From: Pseudomonadota bacterium
GTDB lineage: Bacteria > Pseudomonadota > Gammaproteobacteria > Burkholderiales > Casimicrobiaceae
NCBI GenBank assembly: GCA_022709775.1
Contig: JAKLIE010000029.1
Coordinates: forward strand, 1-9,793
Direction of reading: 5' to 3'
Length of the DNA: 9,793 bases
The position numbers and the translations under genes were made by a program. The notes under the pieces are model-generated. The model was not told where the DNA came from and searched no databases. It saw nothing but the letters and a program-made list of their open reading frames with translations. This document shows, piece by piece, positions 1 through 6,230 of this stretch. Numbering within the stretch: position 1 is the stretch's first letter; the number at the start of each line of letters is the position of its first letter.

Positions 1-121
1 CACGTGACGCCCGAGACGGCGCGGCGAGGGCCGACGCGGCGCCGAACGCGTCCTCGATTCTCGACTCTGCCGGCACCCTCCTCGTTTCTGCAGCCGGGCG
101 CTCCGTCGTTGCGCTACCCAT
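1..121 (-). CDS. Possible start of a further minus-strand gene, cut by the window edge
   Basis: An ATG at 121-119 opens a frame of 40 codons that runs off the window, beginning MGSATTERPAAETRR and continuing with a segment containing ESRIEDAFGAA. Its third-position GC is about 75 percent by hand count, high but not clearly above chance here. No good ribosome site precedes the ATG. A GAGGAGG run lies inside the frame at about 76-82, directly against an in-frame GTG, too close to be an ideal start. No family is recognised from so few residues. It could be the next gene of the same direction or simply an open frame in GC-rich DNA. Confidence 0.25.
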   Translation of the reverse strand, partial: MGSATTERPAAETRRVPAESRIEDAFGAASALAAPSRASR

Positions 122-335
122 GCAGTCCGCGGCGACGGGCCGGACACAGGACGCGCCTTGCGGGGCGCCGGATCCTCCGGGGGATCCCGTCGGGGCCCCT
201 TCCGCTTCGCTCGGCGCGACCATTCGGCCTGGTCTGCCCGCCGCGGCCCGCCATCGGGCGCGCGCCGGCCGGCACCGGCGCTTCGCCGGGCTGGGATCGT
301 GCGTCACGCGGAGGCGGATCCCCCGGTGCGCGCTT
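122..335. other. GC-rich intergenic region downstream of the receptor gene, with hairpins and no convincing gene
   Basis: About 214 bp follow the TAG of the receptor gene. The strongest structure is a 7-bp stem, GCGCCGG (262-268) with CCGGCGC (275-281), around a 6-base loop. It could help end transcription but has no T-tract. Other palindromes are GGGGCCCC (192-199) and three copies of GGATCC (170-175, 182-187, 316-321), the first two forming a 6-bp stem with a 6-base loop. Plus-strand frames through here read as Arg/Pro/Ser-rich sequence without recognisable features and are taken as GC-driven open frames. No promoter was recognised. Confidence 0.4.
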
Positions 336-1346
336 CTACTGCAGCTGGACCTTCGCGTCGCGGATGACCTTGCCCCATTTCGCGATGTCGTCGGCGATCC
401 GGCGCGCGAACTGGTCCGGGCGATCGCCGATGGGCTCGGTGCCTTGCGCCACGAGTTGCGCCTTGACCTCCGGGTCTTGCACGATCGCCCCGATCGCGCC
501 CGCAAGCGCAGCCACGATGTCCTTCGCGATGCCGGACGGTGCGAGGACGCCCAGCCAGAAGCTCGCCTCGAATCCGGGCACGCCGCTCTCTCCCACGGTC
601 GGAAGATCCGGCAGTGCGACGGAACGCCTGTCGCCGGTCACCGCGAGCGCGCGCAGTCGTCCGGAGTCGATGTAGGCGCGCGCCGAGATGATGGGCTCGA
701 TGATGACCTGGACTTCACCGGCGATCGCGGCGGTCAGGGCGGGTCCGCTGCCCTTGTATTGCACGTGCACGAGATCGATGCCCGCCGCGGACTTGAAGAG
801 CTCGCCGGCGAGGTGATTCGCCGATCCGCTGCCTGCCGATCCGATGTTGAGCTGACCGGGGCGCGACTTTGCGAGGGCGATCAACTCCGGTACCGTCCTG
901 ACGGGGACGGACGGATGAACCAGCACGACGTACATGGCGGACACCACCGTCGTCACCGGCACGAGATCGCGCTGCACGTCGAGGACGACGTTTTTCGAAA
1001 GGTTCGGATAGTTCGCGAGCGCGGACGAGCCGAACAGGAGCGTGTAGCCATCGGGCGCCGCGCCGGCGACCGCCTGCATTGCGATGGCCGTTCCTGCTCC
1101 CGGCTTGTTCTCCACGACGACGGATTGCCCGAGGCGGCTCGCAAGTTTGACGGCGACGATCCGGGCGACCATGTCGGTGGACCCGCCCGGCGCGAACGGA
1201 ACGAGCATCTTGATGGTCCGGTTGGGATAGTCGGCTCCCAGGGCAGGATGCGGAAGCATGCCGCTGGCGAAGAGCGCGAGCGCGACTGCTGCGCGACGCA
1301 TCCAGCGCCTGCGAGTGGGTCGGGCTGCGAAGGGTGATCGATTCAT
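336..1346 (-). CDS. Tripartite tricarboxylate transporter substrate-binding protein (TctC/Bug family)
   Basis: This 336-residue protein is a periplasmic solute receptor of the Bug family. A basic N-terminus (RRRWMRR, 12-18) leads into a hydrophobic core (19-30) and a likely signal peptidase I site ALG|ADYP after residue 37. The mature protein shows PGGSTD (53-58), VENKPGAG (78-85) and PDGYTLL (98-104), the usual ligand-pocket landmarks, and the DLPTVGESG segment (247-255). ATG 1346 is chosen because it begins the signal peptide and has a GGGAG site six bases upstream; the frame is open further up, but that part overlaps the hydrolase gene. No TctA or TctB membrane partner is in the window, so it is an orphan receptor here, as is common for this family in Burkholderiales. 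Being last in a catabolic gene set, it probably captures the substrate acid, perhaps handing it to a transporter encoded elsewhere. The stop is TAG. Confidence 0.93.
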   Translation of the reverse strand: MNRSPFAARPTRRRWMRRAAVALALFASGMLPHPALGADYPNRTIKMLVPFAPGGSTDMVARIVAVKLASRLGQSVVVENKPGAGTAIAMQAVAGAAPDGYTLLFGSSALANYPNLSKNVVLDVQRDLVPVTTVVSAMYVVLVHPSVPVRTVPELIALAKSRPGQLNIGSAGSGSANHLAGELFKSAAGIDLVHVQYKGSGPALTAAIAGEVQVIIEPIISARAYIDSGRLRALAVTGDRRSVALPDLPTVGESGVPGFEASFWLGVLAPSGIAKDIVAALAGAIGAIVQDPEVKAQLVAQGTEPIGDRPDQFARRIADDIAKWGKVIRDAKVQLQ

Positions 1347-1398
1347 GCGTTGCTCCCTGGATGGATTGAGGTAAGGAGGCGTGGCTTCGAACCCGGCC

Positions 1399-1438
1399 GC
1401 CCCTACTCGACAAGCGTCGGGGGCGGGCCGGACCCGCC
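1399..1438 (-). promoter_or_regulatory. Two overlapping GC-rich hairpins between the hydrolase and receptor genes
   Basis: The 95-bp gap 1347-1441 is the only sizeable gap among the nine genes. Just after the hydrolase stop, GGCGGG (1422-1427) can pair with CCCGCC (1433-1438) around a 5-base loop. Overlapping it, GCCCC (1399-1403) plus CGAC (1408-1411) can pair with GTCG (1416-1419) plus GGGGC (1420-1424), leaving a 4-base bulge. The two structures share 1422-1424 and so exclude each other. No T-run follows, so a standard intrinsic terminator is not supported. An attenuator or an mRNA stability or processing element that sets a different level for the receptor is possible. In DNA this GC-rich such stems also arise by chance. 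Confidence 0.3.
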
Positions 1439-1441
1439 GCT

Positions 1442-2581
1442 TCATCGTTCCGTGTCGCGCACCTTCGGAATGACGAGGGAAGCGAGCGCCTCGTCGAAGA
1501 TGGCCCCCGACGCCAGCGCCTGCCGGTAGGAGAGGAAGTCGACGACGTCCCGTCCGGTCGACTTGCGTGTCGCGAAAGCCGTGAATCCGAGCCAGGCCTC
1601 GGTCGCCATGTTGGCGGCGAGCCAGTGCCGATTGGGCAGCTTCATCTGGTCCCAGAAGAACTTCTTCTTGGCACGGATGCCGTCGATGGATTTCATCAGG
1701 CATCCGGGGAACAGGTTCGCAAAACGCCACACGAGTCGCGCGACCTCGGCGTCGAGGCGGTCGAACCTCACCTCCGCGCGCTTCATGAGCTCGCGCGATG
1801 CGGCGACGCGGTCCTCGCGCACCGGCTCCCCGTAGATGATGTCACCGTCCTCCAGGTACGCATCGGTGCGCACGAGGGGATTGCGTACGAATGTCCCGTC
1901 GATCCAGAGCACCGGCAGCGCGGCGGTGATGAGCCCCTTCATCTTCATCTTGTACGCGCTCCACGTCTCGCAGGAGACGCACGAGTACATCGCGTCCTCG
2001 ATCGACAGGAACCAGGGAAGGAAGTCGGTGGAGCCGCCGTCGGGCGCCGAACCGTGCTTGGGGCCGGCCTGTCCGAACACGGCGAGGTCCGACGAGACCG
2101 TGAAGTCGCAGGCAAGGCCGAGCTCCTGTCCGCCCGCGACGCGCATGCCGTTGACGCGGCAGATCGTCGGCTTCTTGCAGTCGAGGATGCCGTCGACCAT
2201 CGCATTGAACAGATCCATGTAGTCGCCGTACTCCGGCGGGCGTCGGCTGTAGTACGCCGAGTACTCGTCCGTGTTGCCGCCGGTGCAGAACGCCTTGTCG
2301 CCGGCGCCGGTGAACACCGCCGCGACGACGGCGCGATCCGACGAGGCGCGCTGGAATCCCAGAATGACCTGCTTCACCATCTCGGTCGTGTAGGAGTTGT
2401 ACTGCCCGGGGTTGTCGAGCGTGATCCATGCCGTGGCCAGGTCGTCGACGACGGTCCCGTCCGGCGACGCCAGCGGACGGAGCTCGTAGCGGACGGTCGG
2501 CGCGGCTGTCGTCGGGGTTCCGCAGGCAAGCGTGTGGTTCTTCAGCTCGTTGTCGCGCGGCAGCCAGGCGAGGTCAGTCAT
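1442..2581 (-). CDS. bamA-like: 6-oxocyclohex-1-ene-1-carbonyl-CoA hydrolase-like ring-opening enzyme (Oah/BamA family)
   Basis: This 379-residue crotonase-fold protein matches the Oah/BamA family in length and in its signature blocks. In the anaerobic benzoyl-CoA pathway that enzyme adds water to the 6-oxo cyclic enoyl-CoA and cleaves the ring to 3-hydroxypimelyl-CoA. Recognised segments are LDNPGQYNSYTTEMVK (55-70), VFTGAGDKAFCTGGNTDEY (89-107), CRVNGMRVAGGQELG (141-155), and FGQAGPKHGSAPDGGSTDF (169-187). The long C-terminal part after 240 is also typical of this branch and absent from ordinary enoyl-CoA hydratases. ATG 2581 has a GGAG site seven bases upstream and overlaps the GTPase stop by 8 bp. 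None of the usual partners (benzoyl-CoA reductase, dienoyl-CoA hydratase, 6-hydroxyacyl-CoA dehydrogenase) is in the window, so the substrate may be a different alicyclic keto-acyl-CoA. Family assignment is strong and rests on motifs recalled from memory. The exact substrate is open. Confidence 0.85.
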   Translation of the reverse strand: MTDLAWLPRDNELKNHTLACGTPTTAAPTVRYELRPLASPDGTVVDDLATAWITLDNPGQYNSYTTEMVKQVILGFQRASSDRAVVAAVFTGAGDKAFCTGGNTDEYSAYYSRRPPEYGDYMDLFNAMVDGILDCKKPTICRVNGMRVAGGQELGLACDFTVSSDLAVFGQAGPKHGSAPDGGSTDFLPWFLSIEDAMYSCVSCETWSAYKMKMKGLITAALPVLWIDGTFVRNPLVRTDAYLEDGDIIYGEPVREDRVAASRELMKRAEVRFDRLDAEVARLVWRFANLFPGCLMKSIDGIRAKKKFFWDQMKLPNRHWLAANMATEAWLGFTAFATRKSTGRDVVDFLSYRQALASGAIFDEALASLVIPKVRDTER

Positions 2582-3605
2582 GAGGGGCTCCGGATCGGTC
2601 GGTGGAAGGTGAGATGCGAGTGGCGTCCGGTGGCCGGCGCGCTGCGTCGAGTGCTGCGCGGGCCGCCTGGGCGAGCGTCAGCTCACCGCGTGACACACGC
2701 GCTCCGAGATCCTGGATGGAGGCTCGCGGCAGCGCACCGAGCTCGTGTTCGGTCATGCGCAGCGCACGACGGACGACGAGGCGCGCCAGAGCTCCGTCGG
2801 CGAGGCCCGCCGGCCGGCGGGCACCGCGCTCGACCAGCGCGTCTGCCAATGCATCGACGCCTGCGGCGTCGACGATGGACGTTCCGATGACCGGGATCAC
2901 GGGGGCGTCGCCGTCGCGGAGCCGAAGAAACGCGATCAGATCCGCGCGCGCACGCTCCGCACCCGGCGTATCCGACTTGCTGACGACGAAGACGTCGGCG
3001 ATCTCCATCATGCCGGCCTTGACCGCCTGCACCTCGTCGCCAAGTCCGGGAGGCAGCACCACGACGCGCGTATGTGCGACTTCGCTGACTTCGACCTCGG
3101 CCTGGCCGGTGCCGACGGTCTCGATCACGATCGGGTCGTAGCCGGCCGCATCGAGGACGTCGGCGGCGCGCGATGCGGCGAGCGAGAGCCCGCCCGTATC
3201 GCCTCGCGATCCCAGCGATCGGATGTAGGCGCCGCTGGCGCCGACGTCCCTCTCCATTCGCAGCCGATCGCCGAGGATGGCGCCGCCGCTCGCGCGGCTC
3301 GACGGGTCGACCGCGATGACGCCGACCCTCCGCCCGCGGTGCCCGTAGGCGCGAATCAGACTGCCCACGAGCGACGACTTCCCGGCGCCGGGCGGTCCCG
3401 TGATGCCGATGCGGTGGGCACGGCCCACGGCCGTGGCGAGAGCGGCAACGACCCTGCGCCCGACCTCGGAATCGCGCTCGACCTCGCTGATTGCGCGTCC
3501 GATGGCGCGCGCGCGTCCGGCACGAACGCCGTCGACGAGCGCGTCGGCGCGATCGGCGCTCACGCCGCCATGCGGCGTCGAAGGAACTTCGTCAGCGGAC
3601 GACAT
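2574..3605 (-). CDS. MeaB/ArgK-type P-loop GTPase, chaperone of the B12 mutase
   Basis: This 343-residue protein is a G3E-type GTPase of the MeaB/ArgK (MMAA) family. Such proteins gate cofactor loading and protect B12-dependent acyl-CoA mutases from inactivation. Walker A is GITGPPGAGKSS (67-78). It is followed by AVDPSS (98-103), GDRLRM (112-117), RSLGSRGDTGGLS (129-141), the family block IETVGTGQAEVEV (161-173) and PGLGDEVQAVKAGMMEIAD (186-204). The base-specificity motif NKxD reads SKSD (209-212). The C-terminal 60 residues form the usual dimerisation tail. ATG 3605 is preferred: the frame upstream offers only a TTG at 3641, and the added Arg-rich segment is unlike the family. It overlaps the transporter end by 14 bp and the hydrolase start by 8 bp. 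It lies five genes from the mutase it presumably serves, but in the same operon. The gene symbol is withheld because several paralogues (meaB, argK, meaH) look alike. Confidence 0.92.
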   Translation of the reverse strand: MSSADEVPSTPHGGVSADRADALVDGVRAGRARAIGRAISEVERDSEVGRRVVAALATAVGRAHRIGITGPPGAGKSSLVGSLIRAYGHRGRRVGVIAVDPSSRASGGAILGDRLRMERDVGASGAYIRSLGSRGDTGGLSLAASRAADVLDAAGYDPIVIETVGTGQAEVEVSEVAHTRVVVLPPGLGDEVQAVKAGMMEIADVFVVSKSDTPGAERARADLIAFLRLRDGDAPVIPVIGTSIVDAAGVDALADALVERGARRPAGLADGALARLVVRRALRMTEHELGALPRASIQDLGARVSRGELTLAQAARAALDAARRPPDATRISPSTDRSGAPHD

Positions 3606-4842
3606 GGGCCGGCGGCTCGTGCGTCGTGGACGGCAGCGCAAGCGTGATGACCGCCGTGAGCAGAGACATCGCTGCGAGGATCGCGAACAGCGTGGCGAAG
3701 GACGCTCCCGCGTCGAGCAACTGCCCGCACAGCGGCACCATCAGCGTGGCCCCGAGGAACGAGAGGGCATTGACCAGTCCGGAGGCTGCTCCCGCCCGTT
3801 TGCCGCCGACCTCGGCGAGCAGTGACAGCCCCACACCCTGGAAACCTGCTGCGGAGAGGCCCAGGATGGCGACACACGCGAGCAGGATTGCCCAATGAAC
3901 CGGACCCGCCAGCGCGAGTAGCGCGAACCCCGCTGCCGCGGTCGCGGCGATCGCGGCGTACGGTCCGCGTCTGCGTCCGTGAAAGATCCGATCGCTGATC
4001 CACCCCCATCCGACGCGGCCCGCGGCGCCGAAGAGATGCGCGAGTGCATAGATCACCGCGCCCCACGCGACCGGCAAGTGCAGGCTGTCGATCGCATACG
4101 CAATCAGGTAGGTGAGGAACGCGTACTGGATGCCCACGCGAAGGAACCCGTCGGCCGCGAGCAGCATCGTCGGACGGTGTCCGAGCATCGCCGCGATGGC
4201 ACCGCCCAGGGACGGGCGGACGGCGTGGGTCGCGGATCCAGGCGGACCGTCCAAGCGCGTGAGCCATGCGATCACGAGGGCCGCGGCGTAGAAGAGGGCG
4301 ATGACGTGGAACGACGCCTTCCAGCCCCAGGCGAGCGACACGGCCGGCACGAAGCTGGCCGCGGCGATGCCACCGACGCTGACGCCGGTCTGCTTGATGC
4401 CGACCGCGGTGGCGCGGCGGCGCTGCGTGAACCACGCCAGCATCGCCGCATTGGTCCCTGGCGTAAGGACGCTGTAGCCGATCCCCGCCGCCACCAGCAA
4501 CGTGCACGCCAGCCACAGGAACGGCGCGCCCGGGACGAACGCCAGCATCGCGGTGGCGATCGCGGTCCCGACGACGATCGAGCGCCGGACGCCGAATGCA
4601 TCGACGGCGCCGCCGGCGATCGGCGACCCCGCGACGATGCCCAGCAGGAAGGCCGACGACACCAGCGCCGCCTCGAAGTACCCGCCCCCGAGGTCGCGCC
4701 GGACGAATGGAAGGAGGGCAGGCAGACCGTAAGGCGCGCTCGCCGTCAGCGCATGAAGCGCGAACGTCGCCGACAGTACGCTCCGGGCAGTCTTGATCGG
4801 CAGCGCCGGCCCACCCGCCGCGGGTCGCGGCGCCGAGGTCAT
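3592..4842 (-). CDS. Major facilitator superfamily transporter
   Basis: This 416-residue integral inner-membrane protein looks like a 12-helix MFS permease. Hydrophobic segments span most of the length, for example 56-80, 90-120, 150-195 and 295-335. The loop 2-3 signature is GGAVDAFGVRR (77-87), matching GxxxDxxGxR. The matching loop 8-9 has GWISDRIFHGRRR (280-292), and KQTGVSVGG (150-158) sits in the fifth-helix region. The ATG at 4842 overlaps the MmgE/PrpD stop as ATGA. The frame is open much further upstream, but that part lies inside the MmgE/PrpD gene and shows no transporter features. The 3' end overlaps the GTPase gene by 14 bp. Within this operon it most likely imports the acid substrate or exports a by-product. 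Direction and substrate cannot be told from the sequence. Confidence 0.92.
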   Translation of the reverse strand: MTSAPRPAAGGPALPIKTARSVLSATFALHALTASAPYGLPALLPFVRRDLGGGYFEAALVSSAFLLGIVAGSPIAGGAVDAFGVRRSIVVGTAIATAMLAFVPGAPFLWLACTLLVAAGIGYSVLTPGTNAAMLAWFTQRRRATAVGIKQTGVSVGGIAAASFVPAVSLAWGWKASFHVIALFYAAALVIAWLTRLDGPPGSATHAVRPSLGGAIAAMLGHRPTMLLAADGFLRVGIQYAFLTYLIAYAIDSLHLPVAWGAVIYALAHLFGAAGRVGWGWISDRIFHGRRRGPYAAIAATAAAGFALLALAGPVHWAILLACVAILGLSAAGFQGVGLSLLAEVGGKRAGAASGLVNALSFLGATLMVPLCGQLLDAGASFATLFAILAAMSLLTAVITLALPSTTHEPPAHVVR

Positions 4843-6230
4843 TCCCCGCCGCGCAGCAGCGCGCCCAGCGCGTCGAGATTCCGTTGCGCGTCGAGGTCGA
4901 GCACGATCGCCGAGATCGCGTCCGCCCGATCGGCGAACGGCGTGGCGCGCAGATTGTCGTGGAACTTGTCGAGAAGCTCCGTGCGCGAGATGGGCGCGGC
5001 GCGATCGCCACGCACGCGCTCCTGCACGCAGCGCTCGGTGCGCCCGTCGGCGAGCACGATCTCGACGTCGCCCGGCATGTCCTTGACGCTGAAGCCCGGG
5101 TCGATCTGGAACGTCGCCCGCGCCATCAGTTCGGCAATCTCCGGGCGGCGCGCGTTGTCCAGCGTGAAATCCGAGGTGCCGGCGCGCCCGTCGTGGAGTG
5201 CGATCGCCACCGCGAAGGGAAGGCTGAACTTGGCCTCGTAGGCGTCGCCCGGTGCCTGCTTCGACGCCCATGGCGTGCAGATCATGTTGACGGACCCTTC
5301 GGCGACGCGGCAACGGATCGCCGCGACGTCGGCCGGCCGCACGCCGCGCTCGTCGCGAAGGCGGCGGGCGCAGTCGATGAACGATTGCAGGTAGTGACAG
5401 CACGGGTAGAGCTTCGGTCGCGTGTCCAGCAGCGTCCAGTCGTCGCCGTAACCGTCGAGGATCTCGGCGATGGCGATCGTCTCGCCGCGGACGAACGAGT
5501 TGAACACTCCGAGCCTGCCTTCGAACACCGTCGCGGGTCCCGTCAGTCCTCGACCCGCGAAGTCCGCAGCCATGATCCCGCCCATCGCGGCCCAGCCGGC
5601 ATGGAGGCGCTTCGAACCGGCGCCCGCCGGCACGCACTCGAGCAGGCCGCTCGTGAAGCTGCCTGCCACGCCGATCGCATTCGTGGCCGAGCGGTCGTCC
5701 ATTCCATGGAGCTTCGACGCGATGATCGCGGCCGCGAAGGTGCCGGCGATCGACGTCGTATGGAAGCCGTGCAGGTGGAACTGGTTGCGCGCCGGCAATG
5801 CGAGCCGGATCATCGCCTCGAAGCCGGCGGCCATCGCCAGGATCGCGTCCCGGCCGGTGGCGCCCCGCGATTCGGCCACCGCCAGCGCGGTCGGCACGAT
5901 GCAGGCGCTCGGGTGCGTGACCGATTCGGTGTGCGTATCGTCGAAGTCCTGGCCGTGAGCGAGCACGCCGTTGACGAGCGCTGCGGCATGCGCCGGAGCG
6001 CGTCGGGGCTCGCCGACGACGCTGGCGCCTCCGGAGCTTTCCCACGAGCGCACGAGCGCGCGCGTGGCGACGCCGAAATCGAGCGACGCCGACCCGATGG
6101 CGACGCCGAGCGTGTCGAGCGCGAGGTCCTTGATCTTCTCGACGACGGGGGCGGGAAGGGCGTCGTATCGCAGCGCGCCCGCATGGCGCCAAAGCGACTC
6201 CGACAGCGTCGCCGGTCTCCGGTCATCCAT
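4839..6230 (-). CDS. MmgE/PrpD family protein (2-methylcitrate dehydratase / cis-aconitate decarboxylase fold)
   Basis: This 463-residue protein is a full-length member of the family that includes 2-methylcitrate dehydratase PrpD and cis-aconitate decarboxylase. Conserved blocks appear in order: QDFDDTHTESVTHPS (94-108), GFHTTSIAGTFAAA (155-168), KRLHAGWAA (207-215), KLYPCCHYLQSFID (273-286) and AKFSLPFAVA (333-342). By comparison with cis-aconitate decarboxylase, Asp98/Thr99, His106, His157, Lys207 and His279 fall at likely active-site positions; this alignment is by eye. The gene starts at ATG 6230, overlaps the dehydrogenase end by 8 bp, and ends in an ATGA overlap with the transporter gene. 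No propionate or methylcitrate genes are beside it, so PrpD itself is unlikely. Family members acting on other carboxylic acids are often found in catabolic operons of such bacteria. A lyase or (de)hydratase step on an acid intermediate is inferred. The true reaction is unknown. Confidence 0.9.
   Translation of the reverse strand: MDDRRPATLSESLWRHAGALRYDALPAPVVEKIKDLALDTLGVAIGSASLDFGVATRALVRSWESSGGASVVGEPRRAPAHAAALVNGVLAHGQDFDDTHTESVTHPSACIVPTALAVAESRGATGRDAILAMAAGFEAMIRLALPARNQFHLHGFHTTSIAGTFAAAIIASKLHGMDDRSATNAIGVAGSFTSGLLECVPAGAGSKRLHAGWAAMGGIMAADFAGRGLTGPATVFEGRLGVFNSFVRGETIAIAEILDGYGDDWTLLDTRPKLYPCCHYLQSFIDCARRLRDERGVRPADVAAIRCRVAEGSVNMICTPWASKQAPGDAYEAKFSLPFAVAIALHDGRAGTSDFTLDNARRPEIAELMARATFQIDPGFSVKDMPGDVEIVLADGRTERCVQERVRGDRAAPISRTELLDKFHDNLRATPFADRADAISAIVLDLDAQRNLDALGALLRGGE

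Noticed and set aside
262..281. Hairpin after the receptor gene as an intrinsic terminator
   Set aside because: The stem is strong but no T-tract follows on the transcribed strand, so it is only noted within the intergenic entry.
170..321. Three GGATCC hexamers, two of them 6 bp apart, as a possible repeat or site-specific element
   Set aside because: The copies are single palindromic hexamers with unrelated flanks, expected now and then in such GC-rich DNA. No larger repeat unit is present.
4..675. Plus-strand open frame of 223 codons at the left edge
   Set aside because: Pro/Arg/Ser-rich sequence that overlaps the end of the receptor gene in antisense. No ribosome site or domain was seen.
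120..1337. Plus-strand open frame of 405 codons opposite the receptor gene
   Set aside because: It is Arg/Asp/His-rich with no recognisable domain, and it mirrors a gene whose signal peptide and family motifs are clear.
1625..2890. Plus-strand open frame of 421 codons opposite the hydrolase and GTPase genes
   Set aside because: It crosses the junction of two strongly supported minus-strand genes, has antisense-like composition and no motif.
3606..3641. Earlier TTG start for the GTPase gene
   Set aside because: It would add 12 mostly Arg/Pro residues not typical of the family and a longer overlap with the transporter gene. The ATG at 3605 is the simpler start.
3592..6192. Long minus-strand open frame of 866 codons running through the MmgE/PrpD gene into the transporter
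   Set aside because: Only the part from ATG 4842 reads as a transporter. The upstream half is Arg/Pro-rich and lies in another frame of the well-supported MmgE/PrpD gene. It is not a fusion protein.
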